A stretch of 64,000 bases of DNA, from positions 248,001 to 312,000 of the forward strand of contig NZ_CP092915.1 in assembly GCF_022557175.1 (NCBI RefSeq), read 5' to 3'. Shown piece after piece: positions 1 through 7,807 of this stretch. Position numbers and translations under genes: made by a program. Numbering within the stretch: the stretch's first letter is position 1; each line of letters begins with the position of its first letter. The stretch is from Mycolicibacterium sp. YH-1 (GTDB taxonomy: Bacteria > Actinomycetota > Actinomycetes > Mycobacteriales > Mycobacteriaceae). The notes below the pieces were generated by a model. That model ran no database searches and was not told where the DNA came from. It saw nothing but the letters and a program-made list of their open reading frames with translations.

Positions 1-57
1 GCGGCCTGACGCGCGGTATCAAACGAAATCCAGCTTCACACGACGTGCAACGCCAAA

Positions 58-86
58 CGCAGTGTTCGGAGGCTCCGAACACTGCG
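58..86. terminator. Perfect 14-1-14 inverted repeat, probable terminator hairpin
   Basis: The arms CGCAGTGTTCGGAG and CTCCGAACACTGCG are exact reverse complements around one G. It lies 25 bases downstream of the stop codon of the 36-codon minus-strand gene (112-222), so it is best read as that gene's terminator. It has no T-tract, as is usual for mycobacterial hairpins. It could also end a gene entering from the left of the window, or be an operator. Confidence 0.7.
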
Positions 87-111
87 TTGGTAGTGGTGTG
101 CCGTCGAGTCG

Positions 112-222
112 CTACACCGGGGGATAGGCTGGCGGCGGGTAGACCCCGCGCAGCCCCCAGGGCAGCCACTGGAAGAAGTATTCTATCTCGTCACTGGCGT
201 CGTAATCCGGATTCGGATCCAT
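112..222 (-). CDS. Small 36-residue aromatic/proline-rich protein, unknown function
   Basis: A 36-codon reading frame starts at ATG 222 and ends at TAG 112. I do not recognise the family. The case for a real gene is the ribosome binding site GGGAGG (231-236 complement), exactly 8 bases before the ATG, and a perfect hairpin just after the stop. The N-terminal half is acidic (DPNPDYDASDEIEYFF). The C-terminal half is hydrophobic and aromatic and ends in GVYPPPAYPPV. No signal peptide or membrane segment is evident. It is divergent from the TetR gene at 370, with about 147 bases of shared upstream DNA, so that regulator may control it. It could be a peptide effector, a small membrane-surface protein or a peptide precursor; none of these is shown. 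Confidence 0.6.
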   Translation of the reverse strand: MDPNPDYDASDEIEYFFQWLPWGLRGVYPPPAYPPV

Positions 223-369
223 GTGAAAAGCCTCCCAGCAGTGACGTCGTTGTCCGAAGTCTAACCCCCGGGCCCCGTCCACGGACAGAGGATTGGGTCG
301 ACTGAATAGACTGGCCAACCAGTTGATTGATCCCCGGGGAGCGTCCCGGCCTGCATATAGTGAGTCGCC

Positions 370-1041
370 ATGTCCCTTACGTCCAAGGAACCGTCCGCGA
401 ACGGCCTGACCCGCCGGGAAGAACTGCTCGCGGTAGCCACCAAACTCTTCGCCGCCCGTGGTTACCACGGCACCCGCATGGACGACGTGGCCGACGCTGT
501 CGGCCTGAACAAGGCGACGGTCTACCACTACTACGCCAGCAAGTCGCTGATCCTCTGGGACATCTACAAGAGCGCCGCCGACTTCACCGTCGGCGCCCTG
601 CACGACGACCCGACGGCGACGGCGCGCGAGACGCTCTACAACTTCACCCGGCGACTGCTGGTCGGCATCGCCAGCGACATCGAGCGTGCGGCCGTCTACT
701 TCCAGGAGGGCCCCTACATCACGGAGTGGTTCACCGAGGAGCAGGTGGCCTATATCCGCACGTCGGAGACCACCGTCTACGAGCACGTCCGCGACGTCAT
801 GGACCGTGGCATCGCCAGCGGTGAGTTCTACGACTGCGACTCGCATGTACTCGCGCTCGGCTACATCGGCATGACGCTGGGCGCCTACCGGTGGCTGCGG
901 CCGCAGGGCCGGCGCAGCGCACAGGAGATCGCAGTCGAGTTCAGCACCGCGCTGCTGCGCGGCCTCATCAAGGATGAGACCGTGCGCGTCGAGTCTCCAC
1001 TGGGAATCGTCGTCAGCCAAACCAGCGCGGCCAACGACTGA
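370..1041 (+). CDS. TetR/AcrR-family transcriptional regulator
   Basis: A 223-residue TetR-type repressor. The N-terminal helix-turn-helix spans about residues 15-60 (REELLAVATKLFAARGYHGT, then VGLNKATVYHYYASKS), followed by an all-helical ligand domain resembling KstR2/FadR-like TetR proteins that sense acyl-CoA esters. The ATG at 370 is the first good start. The gene ends 10 bases before the acyl-CoA dehydrogenase at 1052, so the two are probably co-transcribed and the likely ligand is the substrate or product of that enzyme. This ligand is inferred from context. It is also divergent from the small gene at 112-222. Confidence 0.9.
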   Translation: MSLTSKEPSANGLTRREELLAVATKLFAARGYHGTRMDDVADAVGLNKATVYHYYASKSLILWDIYKSAADFTVGALHDDPTATARETLYNFTRRLLVGIASDIERAAVYFQEGPYITEWFTEEQVAYIRTSETTVYEHVRDVMDRGIASGEFYDCDSHVLALGYIGMTLGAYRWLRPQGRRSAQEIAVEFSTALLRGLIKDETVRVESPLGIVVSQTSAAND

Positions 1042-1051
1042 CCTGCTGTCG

Positions 1052-2848
1052 ATGAAGTCAACGATTCTGTCGCGCCGCGACCTGGACTTCCTGCTCTACG
1101 AGTGGCTGCGCGTCGACGACCTCACCAAGCGTGTCCGCTTCGTCGAGCACTCCCGCGAGACGTTCGACGGCGTCCTCGACCTGTGCGAGCAGCTGGCGAC
1201 CAGGTACTTCGCGCCGCACAACAAGACCAGCGATGCCAACGAGCCGACCTTCGACGGCACCCGCGTCACCGTCATCGGTGAGGTCAAGGAGGCGCTGGAC
1301 GCTTTCGCCGCCGCCGACCTGATCGGCATGACCGCCGACGAAAACCTCGGCGGCGCACAGCTTCCGGTGACCGTGGCGCAGGCGGCCTTCGCGTGGATCG
1401 CCGCAGCCAACGTGTCCACGTCGGGCTACGTCATGCTGACCGTCGCCAACGCCAACCTGATCGCGCACTTCGGCACCGAGGAGCAGATCGACGCCTTTGT
1501 CCGGCCGATGCTGGCTGGCCGGTTTCTCGGCACGATGGCGCTCTCGGAGACGCAGGCGGGGTCGTCGCTGGCCGATATCACCACCCGCGCCGAGCCGGTG
1601 GGCGATGGCACCTACCGGGTGTTCGGGTCCAAGATGTGGATCTCGGGCGCCGAGCACGACATGTCCGACAACATCATCAACCTGGTCCTGGCCAAGATCC
1701 CCGGCGGGCCGGCGGGCACCAAGGGTATATCGCTGTTCATCGTGCCCAAGTTCCTGGTGGAGCGCGACGGGGCGATCGGCGAGCGCAACGACGTGGCACT
1801 GGCCGGGCTGAATCACAAGATGGGCCAACGGGGTATCACCAACACCGTGCTCAACTTCGGCGACGGAACCTTCCAGCCCGGCGGCCAGCCCGGTGCCGTC
1901 GGCTACCTGGTGGGCGAGCCGCACCGCGGCCTGACCTACATGTTCCGCATGATGAACGAGGCGCGACTCGGTGTCGGGATGGGCGCGGTTGCGCTCGGCT
2001 ACACCGGCTATCTGAAGTCACTGCAGTACGCGCGGGAGCGCCCGCAGGGCAGACCGCCCACGGCCAAGGATCCGTCCGCGCCGCAGGTCCCGATCGTCGA
2101 GCATGCCGACGTCAAGCGAATGCTATTGGCGCAGAAGGCCTATGTCGAGGGCGGGTTGGCGCTGGCCCTGTACTGCGCGCGTCTGATCGATCTTCAGCAG
2201 ACGGCCGAGTCCGACGACGAGGCGGAGCGCGTGACGCACCTCCTGGACATCCTGACTCCGATTGCCAAGAGTTGGCCCTCGCAGTGGTGCCTGGCGGCCA
2301 ACGACCTGGCCATTCAGGTCCACGGCGGCTACGGCTACACCCGCGAGTACGACGTCGAGCAGCACTACCGCGACAACCGGCTCAACCCGATCCACGAGGG
2401 GACCCACGGGATCCAGAGTCTGGACCTGTTGGGCCGCAAGGTCACCCAGCACGGCGGCGCGAGCCTGGCCGTGCTCGGCGACGCGGTGCAGGCCACCCTG
2501 GCGCAGGCGACGACGCTCGGTGGCGAGGCCGCCGGCCTGGCCGCCACATTGGGTGCCTCCTGGGACAGGTTGCTCGAGGTGACGGCGGGAATGTTCGCCT
2601 CCGGCGACATCGAGGCAGCGCTGGCTAACAGCGTGGTCTACCTCGAGGCGTTCGGGCACGTGGTGGTGGCGTGGATGTGGCTGGAGCAGTTCATCGCCGC
2701 CGACGGCCGCGATGGCGACTTCTACGACGGCAAGCGGCAGGCCGCGCGGTTCTTCTTCCGCTACGAACTGCCAAGGACTGCGCCACAATTCGATCTTCTC
2801 GAGAGCATGGATCACACAACGCTCGATATGCGCGACAACTGGTTCTAG
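1052..2848 (+). CDS. Acyl-CoA dehydrogenase, long FadE5/DmdC-like type
   Basis: A 598-residue flavoprotein that should oxidise an acyl-CoA to the 2,3-enoyl-CoA and pass electrons to ETF. The order is an N-terminal helical domain, a beta domain (MALSETQAGSSLADI at about 170-190, then FGSKMWISGAEHD), a C-terminal helical domain with the catalytic base in IHEGTHGIQSLDLLG (Glu449), and an extra C-terminal region of about 130 residues. That length (about 600 rather than 380) is typical of FadE5 and of DmdC (3-methylmercaptopropionyl-CoA dehydrogenase). The start is ATG 1052, 10 bases after the TetR gene. The natural substrate cannot be told from sequence; a branched or substituted short-chain acyl-CoA is as likely as a fatty acyl-CoA. 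Confidence 0.9.
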   Translation: MKSTILSRRDLDFLLYEWLRVDDLTKRVRFVEHSRETFDGVLDLCEQLATRYFAPHNKTSDANEPTFDGTRVTVIGEVKEALDAFAAADLIGMTADENLGGAQLPVTVAQAAFAWIAAANVSTSGYVMLTVANANLIAHFGTEEQIDAFVRPMLAGRFLGTMALSETQAGSSLADITTRAEPVGDGTYRVFGSKMWISGAEHDMSDNIINLVLAKIPGGPAGTKGISLFIVPKFLVERDGAIGERNDVALAGLNHKMGQRGITNTVLNFGDGTFQPGGQPGAVGYLVGEPHRGLTYMFRMMNEARLGVGMGAVALGYTGYLKSLQYARERPQGRPPTAKDPSAPQVPIVEHADVKRMLLAQKAYVEGGLALALYCARLIDLQQTAESDDEAERVTHLLDILTPIAKSWPSQWCLAANDLAIQVHGGYGYTREYDVEQHYRDNRLNPIHEGTHGIQSLDLLGRKVTQHGGASLAVLGDAVQATLAQATTLGGEAAGLAATLGASWDRLLEVTAGMFASGDIEAALANSVVYLEAFGHVVVAWMWLEQFIAADGRDGDFYDGKRQAARFFFRYELPRTAPQFDLLESMDHTTLDMRDNWF

Positions 2849-2869
2849 CAGTCGCCATGCGTCGGGCGC

Positions 2870-2891
2870 TAATGCAGTATGTATTGCATTA
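2870..2891. promoter_or_regulatory. Candidate TetR operator TAATGCA-N8-TGCATTA
   Basis: Perfect 7-base arms TAATGCA (2870-2876) and TGCATTA (2885-2891) flank an 8-base spacer. The site lies 12 bases before the ATG of the TetR gene at 2904 and overlaps a possible -10 (TACAAT, 2890-2895), which would place the transcript start almost at the ATG. The same half-sites recur before the SDR gene at 3645 and 3679. This suggests autorepression plus control of the downstream cluster. Confidence 0.65.
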
Positions 2892-2903
2892 CAATCGGTG
2901 AAC

Positions 2904-3497
2904 ATGACGGAGTCACAGGCTGGCAAGCGGCGCCCTGGCGGTCGCACCGCTCGGACTCGGTCGCAGGTCCACGCCGCGGTGCGGGCGCTGCTCGGCGAGG
3001 GCAAGGACACGCCCTCGGTCCGTGAGGTATCGGAGCGATCCGGCGTTCACGAGGTGACGATCTATCGGCGCTGGGGTTCCATTGAGTCGCTCATCCTCGA
3101 CGTCGCCGTCACGCAGCTCAACGACGAATCCCCGTTCCCCAACTCGGGCGATCTGCGACGCGATATCCTCGATTGGGCGAATTCTGTTACAGCACAGGTG
3201 AAGACGCATGAGGGGTTCGCGCTGTTTCGTGCGTTGGCCATGGCGCGGTCCGCGTTGTACGTCCAGGATGGGACCGTTCCGACTGTGGATGCGACGACCT
3301 ATCTGCGTCGCAGAATGGATCAGATTCAAATCGCGATCGACCGCCACGAGGCCTTACACGGCGGCAGCGCGCCGACTGTCGAGATGATATTCGACATCGT
3401 GCTTGCCCCGATCTATCTCCGCGCAGTCTTCGGGTACTCGTCGCCGGACTTTGAAATTGAAGCGCTCGTTGACCGCGCGCTGCAGAGTGGCAGCTAG
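2904..3497 (+). CDS. TetR/AcrR-family regulator, probable controller of the adjacent catabolic cluster
   Basis: A 197-residue TetR-like protein. The DNA-binding region lies at about residues 15-60 (TRSQVHAAVRALLGEG, VREVSERSGVHEVTIYRRWG), followed by a TetR C-terminal helical domain. ATG 2904 is preferred over the upstream GTG 2898; both sit directly behind a candidate -10, so the message may be leaderless. Its own promoter contains the palindrome TAATGCA-N8-TGCATTA, and the same half-sites occur in the 300-base gap before the SDR gene. From context it probably represses the 3798-12941 genes and is released by their substrate or an intermediate. Confidence 0.88.
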   Translation: MTESQAGKRRPGGRTARTRSQVHAAVRALLGEGKDTPSVREVSERSGVHEVTIYRRWGSIESLILDVAVTQLNDESPFPNSGDLRRDILDWANSVTAQVKTHEGFALFRALAMARSALYVQDGTVPTVDATTYLRRRMDQIQIAIDRHEALHGGSAPTVEMIFDIVLAPIYLRAVFGYSSPDFEIEALVDRALQSGS

Positions 3498-3797
3498 AAG
3501 CGCAGCGCATCGCGGGTAGGGGCGCGCCCGTCCCCCAATCTGTGCCGGCGGCCACGCCGACGTCCGACCTCGGGTGACCTGGCAGATCCTTGGCGTGCGC
3601 AGGCGGCATCTCATCGCGCCCGAAACCAGTACTGCAAGAGATCTTGCATTAATGGGTGACCGGGGTCATACTTGGCCTTAATGCAGGATTAGTTACATTA
3701 GACCGGTGGCGGTGCACGCCTGGCGCAGCGCGCGACGGTCCGAATCTCCTGTGTTGCAACGCAGTTTCAGGTTCAGATCGACGAGATGAGGATTCCC
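3498..3797. promoter_or_regulatory. 300-base regulatory gap before the SDR operon with repeated TGCATTA/TAATGCA half-sites
   Basis: I see no gene here. It holds an inverted repeat TGCAAGA (3633-3639)/TCTTGCA (3642-3648), then half-sites TGCATTA (3645-3651) and TAATGCA (3679-3685), the same heptamers that form the palindrome before the TetR gene at 2904. The clustering 110-165 bases upstream of the SDR start fits an operator/promoter region for the 3798-12941 cluster. No obvious -35/-10 pair can be assigned with confidence. Confidence 0.55.
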
Positions 3798-4556
3798 ATG
3801 GCCCCTACGCACACATCCCTTAAAGGCAAGGTCGCGGTCGTGACGGGCGCCAGCTCGGGCATAGGCGCCGAGATCTGCCGCGAACTCAGCCAGTGGGGCG
3901 CGTCGGTGGCCCTGGTCGGTCGCGATGCGGGCCGCTTGGACAGTGTCCTCGACGACCTGACCTCCACCGGCGCGGACGCCATCCGTCTGTGCGTTGACAT
4001 CACCGACGACGATGCACCGGAGCAGGTCATCGGAGGGACGCTTGCGGCATTCGGCGCAATCGACATCCTGGTGCACGCAGCTGGCATCTTTCTTCCGACA
4101 CCCTTCACCGACACCCCCGACTCCGATCTAGACGCACAGTGGGCGGTCAACGTACGCGCTCCGTTTCGCCTGACCCGTTCTGCAGTGGAGCACCTCGGTG
4201 AGGGCAGCGCAGTGATCTTCGTATCCTCCATCTGCGGACATGTCGGCTTCCCCAACTCGAGCGCCTATTGCGCAACCAAGGGTGCTGTCGAACTCCTGGT
4301 CAAATCGCTGACAGCGGAGTTCGCGCCCAAGGGCATCCGCGTCAACGCCGTGTCGCCGGGCAACGTGCGGACGAGTATCAACGCCCACCTGCTCGCCGAC
4401 AAGGCCTACGAGCAGCAGATGCTCGACTCCACGCCGGCCGGCCGGGTCGGAGAGGTTTCCGATATCGCCCCGGCAGTCGCCTTCTTGGCCTCTCCTGCGG
4501 CCTCCTACATCCACGGGGCGAGCCTGCTCATCGACGGTGGGTGGGTCGCCTCCTGA
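3798..4556 (+). CDS. Short-chain dehydrogenase/reductase (SDR)
   Basis: A 252-residue classical SDR that should oxidise an alcohol or reduce a ketone with NAD(P). It has the TGASSGIGAE cofactor loop near the N-terminus, a modified NAG motif (VHAAG) at about residues 93-97, the catalytic Tyr157 and Lys161 in YCATK, and a C-terminal SYIHGASLLIDGGW signature. ATG 3798 follows the ribosome binding site GATGAGG; an in-frame ATG at 3786 lies inside that site and is less likely. It is the first gene after the half-site-rich gap and 52 bases before the kinase/lyase fusion, so it probably acts on the same compound or on the carbonyl the fusion makes. Confidence 0.9.
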   Translation: MAPTHTSLKGKVAVVTGASSGIGAEICRELSQWGASVALVGRDAGRLDSVLDDLTSTGADAIRLCVDITDDDAPEQVIGGTLAAFGAIDILVHAAGIFLPTPFTDTPDSDLDAQWAVNVRAPFRLTRSAVEHLGEGSAVIFVSSICGHVGFPNSSAYCATKGAVELLVKSLTAEFAPKGIRVNAVSPGNVRTSINAHLLADKAYEQQMLDSTPAGRVGEVSDIAPAVAFLASPAASYIHGASLLIDGGWVAS

Positions 4557-4608
4557 GAGGCCGCGGCACGGCCCGTCTCCCACGCTCTCGACCTAGCAGG
4601 AGTCACTC

Positions 4609-7041
4609 ATGTTGCCCAACAGCACTTCTCCGAACCTCACCTCTCGTCGCCACGGCAGGGATGTGAACGACGTATCCGCGTTCACCGCCCTCGTGGAGGA
4701 GAGCGGGCTCAACGCCGCGTCACCTCCGCTGCCCGAACAGGTCGTGGAGTCTGCACTGGCCACATGGTTCGGGATGACCGGGGAGTTGACCCGGATTCCG
4801 ACCGAGAAGGACGACACCTTCGAGCTCGACGGCAACACCGGGCGTCATCTCGTCAAGGTCAGCGGGGCACAGGAGGACCCCGGTATCGTGAACCTGCAGA
4901 CGGCCGCCCTGCGGCACATCGAGGCGGCATCCCCGCGTCTGCCGGTCCCACGGATGCGCCAGGGAACAGACGGCGCCTACGAGTACCGTCTGGCCGACCC
5001 GGCACACGGTGGTCGGGTCCTGCGGGTCATGTCATTCCTGTCAGGAGCGCCACTGAGCGGTACCGCCGCCACGCCGGGGCAGCTCCAGTCAGTCGGGGCC
5101 GGGCAGGCGGCCGTCACCAGCGCATTGAGCCGATTCCACCACTTCAGGCAGGACCGGCGTTTGGTGTGGGACCTTCGCCACTTCCCGGCTCTGCGAGTGC
5201 TTCTCGACAGCATCGACGACACGGCACATAGGCGACTCGCGTCGCAGGTGTTCGACAGCTTTCACGAAGTGGTGGCACCGCGCATACCTGGGCTGCGACA
5301 CCAGGTGGTGCACGGCGACTTCAGCACACACAACATTCTGGTGGACTCCGGGCAGGCCGAATTCGTCTCGGGGATCATCGACTTCGGCGACACCCTACGC
5401 ACCGCCGAGATATTCGACGTGGCGATCGCCATGTCGAACCTTCTAGACCCGGACGCCGCCGATCCATGGCACCGAGCCCTCGATCATCTGACTGGCTACC
5501 GGGCTCACCGGGAGATCGACGCCGACGAGTTGGCGGTCCTTCCCGTCGCGGTTGCCGCTCGCAGCGCGCAACGAGCGCTCATCGCACAATGGCGCGCTCG
5601 GCGCGACCCATCACGCGCCGACTACGTCCTCGCGCACGCTGCGCAGGACTGGCATGCACTCGAAGCGGTCGCCGCCGCTCCAGCGCCCCAGGCCGAGTTC
5701 TCGCCTCGTCGAAAGCCAGCCATGGTCAACGGTTTTGCGGCCGTTGACCTCGCCCGCCAACCCGCACCCAACCGAGCTCGAATCCAACGCCGACAACGGC
5801 TCCTCGGCCCCGGATATCAACTCTTCTACACCGATCCCGTCGACATTGCCCGGGGGAGCGGTGTCCACCTGTACGACTCCGACGGCCACGAATACCTGGA
5901 CGCCTACAACAACGTCGCGTCGATCGGACACTGCCACCCCGCCGTCGCCGATGCGGTGGCCGCACAGCTTCGCGTCGTCAACACCAATACGCGGTACCTG
6001 CAAGACCAGATCCTCGACTACTCCGAGGACCTCCTGTCGACCTTCCCCGCTGACCTGGACCGCGTGACCTACACGTGCACGGGGTCAGAGGCCAACGATC
6101 TCGCCATCCGGATCGCCCGCGCGCACACAGGCGCCGAAGGGATCATCGTCACCCGCAACGCGTATCACGGTGTCACCGAGACCGTCGCTGCGTTCTCACC
6201 GTCGCTGGGGCCGACCTCGCCGTTGGGGCCGCACGTGCGCCTCATCGAGGCCCCGGATGGGGGCCGCCTGCCGGGAGGCGACGTCGCGGAGTTCATGCGC
6301 CAGCAAGTCCGGCAGGCGATCGCCGACCTCAATCGACACGGCTACGGGCTGTGCGCCCTGGTGGCCGACAGCATCTTCTCCTCCGACGGTGTGTTCGCGA
6401 CGCCGACGTCAGTGCTCGGCGCCGTTGCCCAAGAAGTGCGACGGGCCGGCGGTCTGTACATCGCCGACGAGGTGCAGTCGGGCTTCGGCCGGACCGGTGA
6501 CGCGTGGTGGGGATTTCAGCGCCACGGCGTGGTGCCCGACATCGTCACCATCGGAAAGCCGATGGGCAACGGCATCCCGGTGGCAGCGGTGGTGCTGAAG
6601 CGCGCCGTGGGCAACGCCTTCGGCGACAACGTGCGCTACTTCAACACCTTTGGCGGTAGCAACGTGCCGATCGCCGCCGCCGGAGCCGTCCTCGACGTCA
6701 TCCGCGGCGATCGACTGATCGAGAATGCCCGGACGGTCGGCACGTATCTGCTCGACGAACTGCGGTCGGGCTGCGCATCGCGCGAACAGGTCTTCGAGAT
6801 CCGCGGCGCCGGGCTCTTCATCGGCGTCGACATCGTCGAGGATCGGCAGTCCGCAACACCGAACGGTGCTCTCGCCAAACAGATCGTCGACGACCTCCGC
6901 CGTAACTTCGTCCTGGTGTCGGCCTCGGGGCCCGAGGGCAACGTCCTGAAGATCAGGCCGCCGTTGGTCTTCGGTCGCGCACATGCCGACCGGCTGCTCG
7001 AGGCCTTCTTCGCCGCCTTCGACCGATGGAGTGAACGGTGA
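4609..7041 (+). CDS. Bifunctional amino-alcohol kinase / PLP-dependent phospho-lyase fusion
   Basis: An 810-residue two-domain protein. Residues about 30-350 are an aminoglycoside-phosphotransferase-fold kinase close to hydroxylysine kinase (AGPHD1/HYKK): catalytic HGDFSTHNIL (His235, Asp237) and metal-binding IDFGD (Asp258, Asp261). Residues about 385-810 are a class III aminotransferase fold with Asp620 (ADEVQSGFGR) and the PLP lysine Lys650 (GKPMGNG). The NNVASIGHCHP and NTNTRYLQD segments match ethanolamine-phosphate and 5-phosphohydroxylysine phospho-lyases (AGXT2L1/2) rather than true transaminases. Expected chemistry: phosphorylate the hydroxyl of an amino alcohol, then eliminate phosphate and ammonia to give an aldehyde or ketone. 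ATG 4609 follows AGGAG. It overlaps the PxpA-like gene by 4 bases (GTGA). The substrate is unknown. Confidence 0.88.
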   Translation: MLPNSTSPNLTSRRHGRDVNDVSAFTALVEESGLNAASPPLPEQVVESALATWFGMTGELTRIPTEKDDTFELDGNTGRHLVKVSGAQEDPGIVNLQTAALRHIEAASPRLPVPRMRQGTDGAYEYRLADPAHGGRVLRVMSFLSGAPLSGTAATPGQLQSVGAGQAAVTSALSRFHHFRQDRRLVWDLRHFPALRVLLDSIDDTAHRRLASQVFDSFHEVVAPRIPGLRHQVVHGDFSTHNILVDSGQAEFVSGIIDFGDTLRTAEIFDVAIAMSNLLDPDAADPWHRALDHLTGYRAHREIDADELAVLPVAVAARSAQRALIAQWRARRDPSRADYVLAHAAQDWHALEAVAAAPAPQAEFSPRRKPAMVNGFAAVDLARQPAPNRARIQRRQRLLGPGYQLFYTDPVDIARGSGVHLYDSDGHEYLDAYNNVASIGHCHPAVADAVAAQLRVVNTNTRYLQDQILDYSEDLLSTFPADLDRVTYTCTGSEANDLAIRIARAHTGAEGIIVTRNAYHGVTETVAAFSPSLGPTSPLGPHVRLIEAPDGGRLPGGDVAEFMRQQVRQAIADLNRHGYGLCALVADSIFSSDGVFATPTSVLGAVAQEVRRAGGLYIADEVQSGFGRTGDAWWGFQRHGVVPDIVTIGKPMGNGIPVAAVVLKRAVGNAFGDNVRYFNTFGGSNVPIAAAGAVLDVIRGDRLIENARTVGTYLLDELRSGCASREQVFEIRGAGLFIGVDIVEDRQSATPNGALAKQIVDDLRRNFVLVSASGPEGNVLKIRPPLVFGRAHADRLLEAFFAAFDRWSER

Positions 7042-7805
7042 ACACACGCAGCATCGACATCAACGCCGACGCAGGCGAGGGCTTCGGACGCTGGACCCTG
7101 GGTGACGACGCAGCCCTGTTCAAGTTCGTCACCACGACCAACATCGCATGCGGTTACCACGCCGGTGATCCCGTGACGATGCGTGTCGCCGTCACGCAGG
7201 CCCGCGATGCAGGTGTCGCCGTCGGCGCCCACCCCGGTTACCCCGATCTGTTGGGCTTCGGACGACGTGCGCTGCCCGCCACTGACTCCGACGTCGTGGA
7301 CTACATCATCTACCAAGTCGGCGCGTTGCAGGCGCTGGCGGCTTCCGAATCCGTTGCCTTGACGCACGTGAAGCCGCACGGCTCCCTGATGGGCCGGATC
7401 TGTCGCAGTCCCGAACTGGCCGTCGCCATCGCGACACAGCTGCAGGCCGTCATGGCCGGGCTACCCCTGATGTTCGCCCCAACGGCCGCGTTCGACGCCG
7501 TGCGCCGCGCCGGACTGCCCGCAATCCCGGAGAACGCCGCCGATCTCGACTTCGACGACGATGGCATCAACATTGTCGAACCGCGCCCCGAATCCAAGGA
7601 TCCCGAACAGGTGTCGGATCGTGCCGTCGAGATGGCACGCGGCAGCGTGACGACCGTATCGGGCTCCACGATCGCGATGCCCGTGCGTTCCATCTGCATC
7701 CACGGTGACCGACCGAACGCGGTCGCCATCGCCGCCGCAGTGAGGCAACGACTCGAACGGTCTGGCTTCGTCGTCCATTCGCACGCCCGCACGGAAGCCG
7801 ACTAG
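7038..7805 (+). CDS. LamB/YcsF-family (PxpA-like) lactam-opening subunit, divergent
   Basis: A 255-residue LamB/YcsF protein. In the canonical family PxpA works with PxpBC to open 5-oxoproline with ATP. Conserved parts are the N-terminal DINADAGEGFG, the NIACGYHAGDP block, VGAHPGYPD, HVKPHGSL and the C-terminal ICIHGD. The canonical EVFADRGY segment is absent: the equivalent region reads IPENAADLDFDDDGINIVEPR in part, so the substrate pocket probably differs. GTG 7038 overlaps the fusion stop, showing translational coupling to the kinase/lyase gene. I therefore call it PxpA-like, acting on an unknown lactam, cyclic imide or urea-type substrate. Confidence 0.85.
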   Translation: MNTRSIDINADAGEGFGRWTLGDDAALFKFVTTTNIACGYHAGDPVTMRVAVTQARDAGVAVGAHPGYPDLLGFGRRALPATDSDVVDYIIYQVGALQALAASESVALTHVKPHGSLMGRICRSPELAVAIATQLQAVMAGLPLMFAPTAAFDAVRRAGLPAIPENAADLDFDDDGINIVEPRPESKDPEQVSDRAVEMARGSVTTVSGSTIAMPVRSICIHGDRPNAVAIAAAVRQRLERSGFVVHSHARTEAD

Positions 7806-7807
7806 CC

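Noticed and set aside
112..222. Reading the 36-residue peptide as a mycofactocin precursor because it contains GVY
   Set aside because: MftA ends in CGVY; here GVY is internal and followed by PPPAYPPV, and no mft genes are in the window.
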